Origin: CAYLHS01 sp964496205
GTDB lineage: Bacteria > Actinomycetota > Acidimicrobiia > Spongiisociales > UBA4744
NCBI GenBank assembly: GCA_964496205.1
Contig: CAZBXV010000019.1
Span: 1 to 38,483 of the forward strand
Direction of reading: 5' to 3'
DNA: 38,483 nt
In this document: piece by piece, positions 7,102 to 15,224 of the stretch
How positions within the stretch are numbered: position 1 is the first letter of the stretch
How the letters are laid out: each line of letters starts with the position of its first letter
Translations under genes and position numbers: made by a program
Notes under the pieces: generated by a model
Told to the model about the DNA's origin: nothing
The model's database searches: none
What the model saw: only the letters and a program-made list of their open reading frames with translations

Positions 7102-10100
7102 ATGACCGACATGCTCGTCTTCCTCTTCACAGACCTTGAGGCGAGCACTCGGCTGTGGGAGCAGCATCCCGAGACGATGGGTTCGTCGCTTGCGCTCCAC
7201 GACGCGATCCTGCGGGACGCGGTAGTTGCCAACGATGGCAATGTCGTCAAAACCACCGGCGACGGGCTCATGGCGACGTTCACGGGAGTGTCCGAGTGCG
7301 TCGAGGCCTGTCTCGCGGCGCAAAGAGCACTTGGGAGCGCGCAGTGGTCTGTCGGTGAGCCCCTTCGGGTTCGCATGGGGGTTCATGTCGGGGACGCCGA
7401 ACCGAGGGCGGGCGACTACTACGGAACGGCCGTGAATCGCGCCGCCCGAATCATGGCGGCGGGGCATGGCGGTCAGGTTCTGTTCTCCAAAGCCGCCGCG
7501 CAGTTGGCCGAAGGCGTCCTTGTGGATCCCGTCGAGCTTCGCGACCTCGGGGCACACCGGCTCAAGGACCTGCAGGAGCCCGAACAACTCTGTCAGCTGG
7601 TGGCGCCAGATCTTCCGGCGGAGTTCCCGGCTCTCGCTACCCTCGATGTGACCCCCAACAACCTTCCAATCCAGATCTCCGAGTTGCTGGGGCGCGACGA
7701 GGAACTCCAAACGGCCCGCTCGCTCCTCACAGCACCCGAGGTGAGGCTTCTGACCCTCACCGGTCCAGGAGGAACAGGGAAGACCCGCCTCGCCCTACAG
7801 CTTGCCGCCGACGTCATCGAAGCGTATCCGGGCGGGGTTCACTTTGTCGATCTGTCGGCGGAACGCGAGCCGGCCGATGCCTTCGAGACCGTCATCCGCG
7901 TACTGGGTCTCGCCGGTGCACGGGAGGGCTCTCCTCTCCAAGTGCTGAAGTCCAAACTGCGCGAAGACACTCGGTTGATCCTTCTCGACAACCTCGAGCA
8001 AGTGACCAGCGCAGGAGTGGGTGTCGTCGAACTCCTTCAGTTCTGCCCCGCTCTTGATGTGGTGATCACGAGCCGGGAGGCGCTTCATGTGCGGGGCGAA
8101 CGAATCTTCCCGGTTCCCACCCTCTCGCTGCCTGAACCACACTCGCTGCCGGCCGATATCGAGCGATCGCCGGCCGTCGAGCTCTTCCTCGACCGGGCTC
8201 GATCGGCACAACCAGGTTTCGCGCTCACTCCTGAGAACGCACAACCGATCGCGGAGATCGTCGGGAGTCTCGACGGGCTTGCGCTGGCAATCGAATTGGC
8301 CGCAGCACGATTGGCAGTGTTCAGTCCCGGAGATCTGCGTGATCGTCTTCGTGCGAGGGCCGACGTGCTGGGTCGGGGGGCAAGGGACCTTCCGGACCGG
8401 CAACGGACGCTGCACGACACCATTGATTGGAGCTATGAGCTGCTCGACACGGGCGAGTGCCGGTTGTTCGAGTTGTTGTCGGTGTTCTCAGGTGCGAGGT
8501 TGGATGCGATAGAGGCGGTGGTCGGCCAGTTGGACGGCAGCATCGACACCATCGAGGTCCTCGCTTCCCTCGTGGCCAAGAGCCTCGTGCGTGCCGCAGA
8601 TGTCGGAGGATCTCGAAGGTTCTCGATGCTGAGAACCATCAGGGAGTACGCAGCAGACAGGCTTGCTCAAGACCCTGAGATGGAGGCCGCAGGTCGGCTC
8701 GCTCACGCCACGTACTTCTCCGAGCACGCGGGCCGGCTCGGGGAGATGCTTGACGGAACGAATCGAGACGCGGCTCTCGAGGGACTGCTCGGAGACATCG
8801 ACAATCTGCGATCGGCGTGGCGATTCTGGGTGGAGCAGAACGATCTCGGACAGCTCAATCGAATGGTGGACGGACTGTGGGGATTGGGCCACTCGCGGGG
8901 GTGGTATCACGCAGCCGTCGAACTTTCCTCGAACCTACTGACAGTGCTGCTTCAGAGCGAACCGTCAGTGGAACGTGACGCAGAAGAGATGTCGCTCCGT
9001 GTCAGCCTGGCCCGCTCCCTGATGGCATCCGGAGGGTTCACCGCCGAGGTGGAGAAGCAGTTCAAGAGCGCCCTCGCCCTTTCGTCGGCCGCTGACGAGC
9101 TGTCACGACGAGGACCGATTCTGCGTTCGCTCGCCACCTACTATCTGAACGTGGCCGACATGGAGTCGGCCGCCGCAACGGGGTTCGCCCTGCTCGATCT
9201 GGGTCAGCGGGAGGGCAATGTGACCGCGATGATAGAAGGCCACGTTGTCGTAGGAGCCACGACGTTCAGCGAGGGCATACCTGCGGCGCTCGATCACCTG
9301 GAGAAGGCCATCGAGTTGTTCGATCCCGAGATCCACACAGGCGGAAGATTCCGCCTTGGAACGAGTCCGGGGGTCGTGGCGCACCTCGCGTCGGCTCTCC
9401 TCTGGATGCAGGTGGGTAGGACAGAGCTGGCTGTCACGAAGGCTACGAGGGGCCTGTCTCTCGCACGCGAACTGGACCATCCGTTCAGCATCGCCTACGC
9501 CCTCTACCACTTCGGGTACCTCCAGCTTGGCCGCAGTAGATATGTGGCGACCCGAGACCTGGCCATGGAACTGGGTGAGGTCGCGCGACAGCACGACTAC
9601 CCGGTGTGGAAGGCGCTCGCTTCTGTACTGCAAGGGGTAGCCGAATGTGGGCTTGGGTCGATCGACGTGGGATTGGCGTTGGCCGAGGCCGGGACGGACC
9701 TCTACCAGGGTTTGACTACCCCACCGGTGTTCTGGCCCCCTCTCCAAGCGGTTAGAGCCCAGGCCTACGCTCTGACCGGAGCAACAGAACAGGCGTTGCG
9801 TCTGGTCGAGGAAGCGATCGATCTGGTGGGAGCCGAGGCGTTCTATCCCGAGTTTCGGACTTTGAAGGGGGACATCCTCCTCGCTTTGGAGAACAGGGCA
9901 GATGCGGGAGCTTCGTATCGGGCAGCGGTGAGGGGAGCCCGTTCGAACGGTGCCCACCTCACCGAGTTGGGTGCTCTGGCTCGACTCGTGGGCCTGTTGG
10001 CGGAAGAAGAAGACCTCGAGGAGTTGGCGTCTGTCTACCGGACTTTCTCCGAGGGGTTCGATGAGCCCGAACTCGTCGAAGCGCGGACGCTCCTCGGGAT

Positions 10101-10116
10101 TCCTGAACCTTCGTAG
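7102..10116 (+). CDS. Adenylate cyclase / NB-ARC-type ATPase / TPR multidomain regulator
   Basis: This is a 1004-residue cytoplasmic protein. Residues 1-170 are a class III cyclase with metal ligands D11 (FLFTDLEAST) and D54 (TTGDGL), adenine-selecting K50 and D105, and transition-state residues N112 and R116 (AVNRAARI); the set is complete, so ATP-to-cAMP activity is expected. Residues about 190-500 are a P-loop STAND ATPase with GPGGTGKTR at about 221 and LILLDNLEQV as Walker B. The rest is helical TPR-like repeats. Unlike LuxR-type relatives it has no C-terminal HTH. ATG 7102 is chosen because the cyclase fold begins immediately; a start at 7057 adds unrelated residues. It is divergent from the operon with a cNMP-binding kinase. 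The ligand sensed by the ATPase/TPR part is unknown. Confidence 0.88.
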   Translation: MTDMLVFLFTDLEASTRLWEQHPETMGSSLALHDAILRDAVVANDGNVVKTTGDGLMATFTGVSECVEACLAAQRALGSAQWSVGEPLRVRMGVHVGDAEPRAGDYYGTAVNRAARIMAAGHGGQVLFSKAAAQLAEGVLVDPVELRDLGAHRLKDLQEPEQLCQLVAPDLPAEFPALATLDVTPNNLPIQISELLGRDEELQTARSLLTAPEVRLLTLTGPGGTGKTRLALQLAADVIEAYPGGVHFVDLSAEREPADAFETVIRVLGLAGAREGSPLQVLKSKLREDTRLILLDNLEQVTSAGVGVVELLQFCPALDVVITSREALHVRGERIFPVPTLSLPEPHSLPADIERSPAVELFLDRARSAQPGFALTPENAQPIAEIVGSLDGLALAIELAAARLAVFSPGDLRDRLRARADVLGRGARDLPDRQRTLHDTIDWSYELLDTGECRLFELLSVFSGARLDAIEAVVGQLDGSIDTIEVLASLVAKSLVRAADVGGSRRFSMLRTIREYAADRLAQDPEMEAAGRLAHATYFSEHAGRLGEMLDGTNRDAALEGLLGDIDNLRSAWRFWVEQNDLGQLNRMVDGLWGLGHSRGWYHAAVELSSNLLTVLLQSEPSVERDAEEMSLRVSLARSLMASGGFTAEVEKQFKSALALSSAADELSRRGPILRSLATYYLNVADMESAAATGFALLDLGQREGNVTAMIEGHVVVGATTFSEGIPAALDHLEKAIELFDPEIHTGGRFRLGTSPGVVAHLASALLWMQVGRTELAVTKATRGLSLARELDHPFSIAYALYHFGYLQLGRSRYVATRDLAMELGEVARQHDYPVWKALASVLQGVAECGLGSIDVGLALAEAGTDLYQGLTTPPVFWPPLQAVRAQAYALTGATEQALRLVEEAIDLVGAEAFYPEFRTLKGDILLALENRADAGASYRAAVRGARSNGAHLTELGALARLVGLLAEEEDLEELASVYRTFSEGFDEPELVEARTLLGIPEPS

Positions 10117-10178
10117 GTGCGTACCTAGGGCAAGAGCGCCAGCCGGCGTCGAGGGCTTCTAGGCGGCTCTCCGCGATG

Positions 10179-10469
10179 TCAGATCGCGGATCGCTCGGTG
10201 CCGAGGGACGCTCTGGAGATAGGACCGGCGGTCGTCGTCATGGTCTCTTCCGGATCGATCCCTCTCAGGATCCGAGTGGAGTCGACGACGTCGACGAATA
10301 GCACAGTCACCAGCCGTCGCTCATGCTTGATCGAGGAGTCTGGCGAGTCGGTGCGCAGCTGAGCACGCAATGCCTTGATCGTGGCGTCGATGATGTCGTC
10401 ACCGAGCGTCTCGCGCAGTTGCTCCTGACCAGCGGCTTCGATCAGGATCCGATTGGGGAGGTCGGCCAT
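10179..10469 (-). pseudogene. Truncated second adenylate cyclase gene
   Basis: The 96-residue product has a helical N-terminus (MADLPNRILIEAAGQEQL) followed by the opening of a class III cyclase domain, ERRLVTVLFVDVVDSTRIL then GIDPEETM. That is the usual start of cyclase/ATPase fusion proteins. After EETM it diverges into TTTAGPISRASLG and stops, so the second metal aspartate, the substrate residues and any effector domain are missing. A -10-like box 8 nt before the ATG suggests it may still be transcribed. It converges on the intact cyclase at 7102-10116, with a 62-nt gap. It is most likely a deletion remnant; a dominant-negative partner is possible but unsupported. Confidence 0.65.
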
Positions 10470-10477
10470 GGATCTCA

Positions 10478-10483
10478 ACTGTA
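10478..10483 (-). promoter_or_regulatory. -10 box of truncated cyclase gene
   Basis: TACAGT on the minus strand, 8 nt before ATG 10469, with no ribosome site between them. This fits a leaderless transcript. Confidence 0.4.
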
Positions 10484-10572
10484 GGGTTGGACCCAATCCT
10501 GTGTCCGATCGCGCTTCGGGATGGTTCTTCGACCGACCGCGGATGATCGGGTGTGTAGACGCGACATCGGCG

Positions 10573-10578
10573 TACTGT
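10573..10578 (+). promoter_or_regulatory. -10 box of amidohydrolase gene
   Basis: TACTGT lies 6 nt before ATG 10585, so transcription should begin at or next to the start codon. Confidence 0.5.
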
Positions 10579-10584
10579 GGAGGC

Positions 10585-11661
10585 ATGTTCCACATCGACA
10601 CCACCGTGCTGCCGGAAGGTGCACGCCAGGATCTGTTCGTTGCGGACGGCCGTATCGAGACACAGGAGTTCGGCGACGCCGTCACTGTTCACTCCGGAGG
10701 ATTCGCCGTTCCCGGGCTCGTCGACGCACACGCCCACCTCGCGCTGGCGAGTCCCGCAGGTGGAGACGCTCCGGAGTACCAGCGGATCATAGCGAGCGCC
10801 CGGGCGCATCTCGACGCAGGCGTATTGCTGATTCGCGAACCGGGAAGTCCCACCCGCGCCGCTCGTGATCTCGGTCTCGAACAAGGACTCCCGAAAATCC
10901 ATACGGCGGGCAGGTTTCTTGCCGGAGTCGGGAGATACTTCCCCGGACTTGCCCGCGAAGTCACACCCGACGAGTTGCCTGACGCGGCGGTCGATGAGTT
11001 ACTTTGGAGTGGCCATTGGGCCAAGGTCGTAGGTGACTTCTTCGACTCCGAAGGCAGAATCGCCGCGGTATTCCCGCTCGAGGCGCTGAAGGAAGCAGCG
11101 GCAAGAGTTCACACGGCAGGCGGTCGAATCGCGATGCACTGTATGGTGCCGGCCACCATCGAGCAGGCGATTGAGGCCGGCTTCGACAGTGTCGAACACG
11201 GGACGGTCATCACCGACGATCTCGTGCACGAGATGGCGACTCACAGCATCACATGGGTCCCGACCTTGAGCATCGCCCCCGTCGTTCGAGAGATGCTCAC
11301 CTCCGATCCGCACCTCGATGACGAGCCAGTCCTTTCCGCGCTCGACGTCCATCCGGCGATGGTGCGGCTCGCCGCGGAACTCGGCGTCCGAGTGCTCGCA
11401 GGTACCGACGCCGGCATGGTCGCCCACGGCACGATCGACACCGAGGTGCGCCTGCTCGCCGCTGCCGGTCTCACACCCCGGGAGGCACTCGCAGCGGCGT
11501 CGTGGGAAGCCAGACGGTATCTGGGACTTCCACTCATCGAGAATGGTGCACCGGCTGATCTCGTCGTCTACCCCGACGATCCCACTCACGACCTGTCGGT
11601 GCTTGCCCACCCCTCGCTGATCATGATCGACGGGCAGGTAATCACCCCTAACCCGCACTGA
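10585..11661 (+). CDS. Amidohydrolase-superfamily metal-dependent hydrolase
   Basis: The 358-residue protein has the imidazolonepropionase/prolidase-like amidohydrolase layout. A short N-terminal beta sandwich (LFVADGRIET) leads into PGLVDAHAHL with the HxH metal pair at about residues 49-51. AKVVGDF supplies the region of the bridging residue (no carboxylated lysine is certain), MHCM and VEHGT supply the two later histidines, and LAGTDAG the catalytic aspartate. The C-terminus re-forms the small domain (GAPADLVVYPDD). Substrates in this family are cyclic amides or dipeptides; none can be assigned here. ATG 10585 is chosen because the fold starts there and a -10 box lies 6 nt upstream. A cupin gene follows, probably from its own promoter. 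Confidence 0.85.
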   Translation: MFHIDTTVLPEGARQDLFVADGRIETQEFGDAVTVHSGGFAVPGLVDAHAHLALASPAGGDAPEYQRIIASARAHLDAGVLLIREPGSPTRAARDLGLEQGLPKIHTAGRFLAGVGRYFPGLAREVTPDELPDAAVDELLWSGHWAKVVGDFFDSEGRIAAVFPLEALKEAAARVHTAGGRIAMHCMVPATIEQAIEAGFDSVEHGTVITDDLVHEMATHSITWVPTLSIAPVVREMLTSDPHLDDEPVLSALDVHPAMVRLAAELGVRVLAGTDAGMVAHGTIDTEVRLLAAAGLTPREALAAASWEARRYLGLPLIENGAPADLVVYPDDPTHDLSVLAHPSLIMIDGQVITPNPH

Positions 11662-11722
11662 TAGGCATCCGTCCCCGAGTACGCTCGGCGCCGGGTCGAC
11701 GAAAAGGCCGGAGGAGGCAGCA

Positions 11723-12088
11723 ATGGGCCGTGTGATCGTCGTCAGAGGTTCCGACTTCGAAAGGGCCGACACTTCCGGGGGTGTGAGCCGCCAAACCGCC
11801 ATCGACGAACCGAAGCTCTGGGCAGGGATCTCCACCGTGCCCTCCGGTGCCGAAACGGGCTGGCACCACCATGGAACCAACACGACGGTGTTCTACATGC
11901 TGTCGGGGATCCTGACGGTCGAACACGGAGCGGGGGATTCGGCCAGTGCATCGACCGGGGACTTCGTAGTGGTCCCAGCGGGTGTCGAGCACCGCGAGAT
12001 CGTCAGCGGCGGCGGGGACGTGAGAGCTGTCGTCATGCGCTTCGGAGACGGCACCGGCCCACTGGTTGTCGACGTCGACAGGGGATGA
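11723..12088 (+). CDS. Single-domain cupin protein
   Basis: This 121-residue small beta-barrel protein has the two cupin motifs: G-x-E-T-G-WHHHGTNTTVFYML near residues 43-60 (metal-binding histidines and a later position) and GDFVVVPAGVEHREI near 83-97. It may bind a metal and act as a sugar or acid-binding enzyme or sensor; the substrate is unknown. GGAGGAGG lies 6-13 nt before ATG 11723, and TACGCT at 11680-11685 is a plausible -10 box giving a leader of about 35 nt. It follows the amidohydrolase by 61 nt and converges with the DUF1579-like gene. Confidence 0.85.
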   Translation: MGRVIVVRGSDFERADTSGGVSRQTAIDEPKLWAGISTVPSGAETGWHHHGTNTTVFYMLSGILTVEHGAGDSASASTGDFVVVPAGVEHREIVSGGGDVRAVVMRFGDGTGPLVVDVDRG

Positions 12089-12095
12089 CGGAGCA

Positions 12096-12539
12096 CTAGC
12101 GACGGGTCAGTCGCTTGACGCCGAAAGGGACGAGGCGGTTGTCTTCGCGTGAGAACTGCTCGATCCTCCAGGCCTCTCCCTGCGGAATCACGTCCGTCAC
12201 AAATCCTCCCTGTGGGTAGGCGAACTCGAACCTCACACCGCCTCCGTCGAGCATCGATCCCAGTCCTAGCGCCGAGTATGCCGCACCGAACGTATCGAGC
12301 AACAACATCACCAAGCGGCCATCGTCATGGGGATCCCATCCGATGAACGCGGTCGCCTCGTACGGTTCGTCGGTCAGAGGGGTGACCGTGGAGGGCAGAT
12401 AACGCATCCGCAAGTAGGCGCCACCCAGCACCCACTCGACTTCGACCTCCTGCACAAGGCGTTTGCCGAGAATCTCACCTTCGAGATCCCAATCGCCTTC
12501 AAGGCCGTCGAGAACAGGTACCGGGAAACCCACCTGCAC
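12096..12539 (-). CDS. DUF1579/lipocalin-like small protein
   Basis: The product of about 147 residues has the pattern of small lipocalin-like barrels such as DUF1579: LDGLEGDWDLEGEI, a G-G-A-Y-L-R-M-R-Y strand, FIGWDPHDDGRLVMLLLDT, then several strands and a basic end. These proteins bind hydrophobic or haem-like ligands in known relatives; the ligand here is unknown. The frame is open back to ATG 12683, but that extension is basic, low in hydrophobic residues and overlaps the divergent lipoprotein start, so GTG 12539 (or GTG 12533) is preferred. No signal peptide is seen. Confidence 0.7.
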   Translation of the reverse strand: MQVGFPVPVLDGLEGDWDLEGEILGKRLVQEVEVEWVLGGAYLRMRYLPSTVTPLTDEPYEATAFIGWDPHDDGRLVMLLLDTFGAAYSALGLGSMLDGGGVRFEFAYPQGGFVTDVIPQGEAWRIEQFSREDNRLVPFGVKRLTRR

Positions 12540-12643
12540 ATTGTGCCACCCGAGCCGAGTAACGGGACCGCTCGGACTCCGACGATCGGTAGCATCTGGA
12601 GTCCGGGGACGAGGAGACGAAATGAGGCGGTCGATCGCCGTTC

Positions 12644-13054
12644 TTGCGTTTGGGTGCGTTGGTGGTGGCAGCGTGCATCTCAAGGGTCAACGAAACCGCC
12701 CTGGCGGAGTCGATCGGTGAGCAGTTCGCCGTGAAGATGGAACAGCCGCTCCAGGAGGCAGCGGAAGGTCGGGGGACAGAGGCGGTGGTGATGGCTCTGA
12801 GCGCAGCAATGGAAGACGGTGTGGCGGAGCTGGCCCTGCCCCCCGAAGTGGATGCGGTACAGAGAGGGGATAGTGCTTCCTGCACGAGTGATGGGTTTGC
12901 CTACGTCGCAACGAACATCAGTGTGCTCCTCACAGATGGTCCCGGCTTCTGTGAGATCGTGGCCGTCGACAGCGAGGGCCGTGTCGTCGCCGAGCCTGCA
13001 CTCGGGCCCTTGCCGGATTGCTGGCACGCCGACCTGCCCGATTTCACGCCGTGA
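12644..13054 (+). CDS. Probable lipoprotein with frameshifted signal peptide
   Basis: The body of 136 residues has a lipobox LVVAAC at the start, then a mixed domain ending in DCWHADLPDFTP; the family is not recognised. The open frame begins at TTG 12644, giving a short, weakly basic signal with no ribosome site. Another ATG at 12622 has GAGGAGACG just before it and encodes MRRSIAVLAF in a different frame. Removing one T from the TTT at 12649-12651 would join the two into MRRSIAVLALGALVVAAC, a textbook lipoprotein signal. So either the natural gene is frameshifted or the sequence has a single-base error. Confidence 0.65.
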   Translation: MRLGALVVAACISRVNETALAESIGEQFAVKMEQPLQEAAEGRGTEAVVMALSAAMEDGVAELALPPEVDAVQRGDSASCTSDGFAYVATNISVLLTDGPGFCEIVAVDSEGRVVAEPALGPLPDCWHADLPDFTP

Positions 13055-13120
13055 CTCCGACGGCCGGCGAGTCAAGGGAACCTGCCTCTGGCCGGTCTCC
13101 AGAGGATCGACAGGGACGAT

Positions 13121-13759
13121 CTACCGGAGGCTGAACGGGGGGTACTCGTCGGTGAGCATCAGGAACGCGTAGGCCGCCACACGCATGCCCCACCGTCCGA
13201 CACCGACCGTGTAGTCGAACAGACTCTTCGGGTATGTGCCGGTGAACAGGATCGCGAACCATGCGATCACCCACACGACCAGGGCGACCACAAACAGAAC
13301 GGTGAGCACGATGTAGTGGGGAATGGCAAGTAGCCATTTGACCAATGGCAGCCAGCGATTGAGGTCACGCTCCACGTCGGGGTAGTCAAGATCGAGGTGC
13401 ACGGCCTGCTGGTCGACGGTTGACGGGTATTGGTCGGTGAGCAGGAACAGGTAGGCGGCTACCCGCAGGGAGAAGCGCTCCAACTCCAGCGCGAAGTCGA
13501 ACCACCATCGTGGATATCGCATCCGGAACACGATCATCAGCATGGTTGCGATGAACAGGCCACCGGTGATCCCGAGGCCGCTACGGCGGATCTCCTCGCC
13601 CGCCTTGACGACCGTCTCGTTTCCCGTGGCGGTCAGCAGGCTCAGGATGATCAGGATCGGGATGACCCAGATCAGCCGGAAGAACGATGTGAACCGGTCC
13701 AGCTTCTCCGGGTAGTCGATCTCGAGACGAGCGGCGTATGTGGCCGACGATGTGGTCAT
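13121..13759 (-). CDS. DUF4389 membrane protein
   Basis: This 212-residue integral membrane protein contains two copies of the DUF4389 motif: YPRWWFDFALELERFSLRVA-type followed by AYLFLLTDQYP, and YPKSLFDYTVGVGRWGMRVA-type followed by AYAFLMLTDEYP. Hydrophobic helices are seen at about residues 28-45, 65-80, 95-108, 145-175 and 190-205. Such proteins are common in actinobacteria, but their role is unknown. GGAGAAGGAGGGA precedes ATG 13759. It converges on the lipoprotein gene with a 66-nt gap and is divergent from the next lipoprotein. Confidence 0.85.
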   Translation of the reverse strand: MTTSSATYAARLEIDYPEKLDRFTSFFRLIWVIPILIILSLLTATGNETVVKAGEEIRRSGLGITGGLFIATMLMIVFRMRYPRWWFDFALELERFSLRVAAYLFLLTDQYPSTVDQQAVHLDLDYPDVERDLNRWLPLVKWLLAIPHYIVLTVLFVVALVVWVIAWFAILFTGTYPKSLFDYTVGVGRWGMRVAAYAFLMLTDEYPPFSLR

Positions 13760-13865
13760 GGGTCCCTCCTTCTCCCTCCAAGCTACTCATCTCGGGCCAC
13801 AGGAGGGTGAGGAATGACCCCAGAAAACCGTGTCCTTCTGGCGTGAGTGAACCGCCCAAACCCCC

Positions 13866-13917
13866 TTCTTGCGTGGCAAAGGTGCACTATGGCTACCCAT
13901 CTCACGCCCGAACGGGT
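13866..13917 (+). repeat. Palindromic repeat family, copy A
   Basis: A 52-nt element: left arm TTCTTGCGTGG, spacer containing GCACTATGGCTACCCAT, right arm CTCACGCCCGAA followed by CGGGT. A further left-arm-like piece (CTTCTGGCGTGAG) lies at 13835-13847. It sits in the divergent gap between the DUF4389 gene and a lipoprotein gene. Confidence 0.7.
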
Positions 13918-14011
13918 TGGAAGGGGGTGACTACCGGTAGTCGGGGACTGTTTCTAGCGTCGAGGGGGACGGACCGCGACCGGCCCGCCGTAGAAGAGCC
14001 GGAGGTTCATC

Positions 14012-14764
14012 ATGCGACCGTCAGGACACGCCCTTCTGTTTGTGGTCTTCGCCAGTGTCACGCTCGCGACGGCATCGTGCTCCAGTGGTGCAACTTCGAC
14101 AACGACGCCGAGTACCTCGACCACCTCAACGTCCAGCACCACCACGACCGTTGCGGCCGCGGGGTGCACCAGTGGATCTGCCGACGTTCCTGAAGGGGCG
14201 ACCAGTAGGCAGGTGGGCGACCTTGACGGTGACGGTCGTCCAGACACCGTGTGGATCAACGTGGCCGACGACGGCACCACCACCGTGGGCGTTGTCACGG
14301 CCGCAGGTGGCGGAACCGAACGAACCTGGGAGTCGGCGAGTCCGGTCGAACGGTCGGTCCTGGTGGCCCAGATCAACGACTCCACCCCACCCTTGTTCCT
14401 GGCAGATGACGGCCGAACCGTCGACCTGTGGGCGTTCGACGACTGTTCGATCGCCGACGTCCTCAACGTGCAGGGTCAGCCGTACCAGTTCTCTCTCGGA
14501 TTCACCGACTATGGAACCGGGGTCGGGTGCGCAACGATCGACGGTGTTCAGCAACTCGTCGGTTTCAACGTGACGAACCAGTCGGATCAGCGAGTCGACT
14601 GGACGCAAACGGTTGTCACGGTCCACGGCACTGAAGCACGGAACGGCACCGAGACCAGCGGCACCTACACCTCGCCGGCAGACGATGCCCAGATCCAGCT
14701 TCTCCACACTGTCTCGTGCGGAGCGCTCACCATCACCAACGACGGCATCTCAGCCCAGGAATGA
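14012..14764 (+). CDS. Lipoprotein with Ser/Thr-rich linker and FG-GAP-like segment
   Basis: This 250-residue exported protein has a signal peptide with lipobox LATASC (Cys about 23), then a low-complexity Ser/Thr linker to about residue 48, typical of surface lipoproteins. The globular part opens with QVGDLDGDGRPDTVWIN, an FG-GAP/calcium-binding-loop type motif that often marks beta-propeller repeats, but only one clear copy is present. Cysteines at GCTSG, DDCS, VGCA and SCGA may pair outside the cell. GGAGG precedes ATG 14012 by 7 nt. Copies of the palindromic repeat lie on both sides. Function unknown. Confidence 0.85.
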   Translation: MRPSGHALLFVVFASVTLATASCSSGATSTTTPSTSTTSTSSTTTTVAAAGCTSGSADVPEGATSRQVGDLDGDGRPDTVWINVADDGTTTVGVVTAAGGGTERTWESASPVERSVLVAQINDSTPPLFLADDGRTVDLWAFDDCSIADVLNVQGQPYQFSLGFTDYGTGVGCATIDGVQQLVGFNVTNQSDQRVDWTQTVVTVHGTEARNGTETSGTYTSPADDAQIQLLHTVSCGALTITNDGISAQE

Positions 14765-14776
14765 GACTCCTCCACT

Positions 14777-14828
14777 TTCTGGCGTGAGAAAAGCGCACTA
14801 TGGCCACCGATCTCACGCACGAACGGGT
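14777..14828 (+). repeat. Palindromic repeat family, copy B
   Basis: A 52-nt element in the same orientation as copy A: TTCTGGCGTGAG, spacer with GCACTATGGCCACCGAT, then CTCACGCACGAA and CGGGT. It begins 12 nt after the lipoprotein stop, where it could also act as a 3'-end hairpin. Confidence 0.7.
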
Positions 14829-14865
14829 CGCGGGCCCAGGACAACGCCCACAGCGCACTACGCGA

Positions 14866-14871
14866 TAGGGT
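14866..14871 (+). promoter_or_regulatory. -10 box of 91-residue hypothetical gene
   Basis: TAGGGT lies 6 nt before ATG 14878 and only 3 nt before the alternative GTG 14875, which favours the ATG as a leaderless start. Confidence 0.4.
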
Positions 14872-14877
14872 GATGTG

Positions 14878-15153
14878 ATGGTAGATCAACTCAAGCTAGA
14901 TGGTTTGGACAAGCTCCTCCGCTCTGCCGCGCGTGCTCATCACGCGGAGTTTGGGGGACCGAACGCGGGGTGGCCCGAGTGGTATGCCGAGTTCGTTCAG
15001 CCCGGAATCGGTGAATTCGTCGGGTTCGAACCGAGCGTCGAGCAGGTGGCGGAGTGGCTGAGGCAGGCGGACCGCCTCCACCAGGCGAAGGCGCCGGAAG
15101 ATCGCTGGCCCCCCTTCTACGCGCGCTGGATTCTCGAGTCGTTCGGGAGGTAG
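14878..15153 (+). CDS. Conserved small hypothetical protein
   Basis: The 91-residue acidic, tryptophan-rich cytoplasmic protein contains AARAHHAEFGG, then GWPEWYAEFV and, near the C-terminus, RWPPFYARWILESF. I recall similar HH-x-H/[DW]-W-P-x-WYA proteins as conserved hypotheticals in actinobacteria, without a known function. No membrane segment or nucleotide-binding motif is visible. The start at ATG 14878 is chosen from the -10 box position. The gene lies between a palindromic repeat and a GNAT gene. Confidence 0.7.
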   Translation: MVDQLKLDGLDKLLRSAARAHHAEFGGPNAGWPEWYAEFVQPGIGEFVGFEPSVEQVAEWLRQADRLHQAKAPEDRWPPFYARWILESFGR

Positions 15154-15212
15154 ATCTCCCACCGATCGTTCAGGCGGTCAAGTGCTGACCCAGTCAGGCA
15201 TGAAGGGTCAGG

Positions 15213-15218
15213 TAGCCT
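15213..15218 (+). promoter_or_regulatory. -10 box of GNAT gene
   Basis: TAGCCT lies 6 nt before ATG 15225, with no Shine-Dalgarno between; a leaderless start is expected. Confidence 0.45.
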
Positions 15219-15224
15219 CGACGG

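Noticed and set aside
9103..9957. A 284-codon minus-strand ORF inside the cyclase/ATPase gene
   Set aside because: It is antisense to the TPR region, with no ribosome site or motif.
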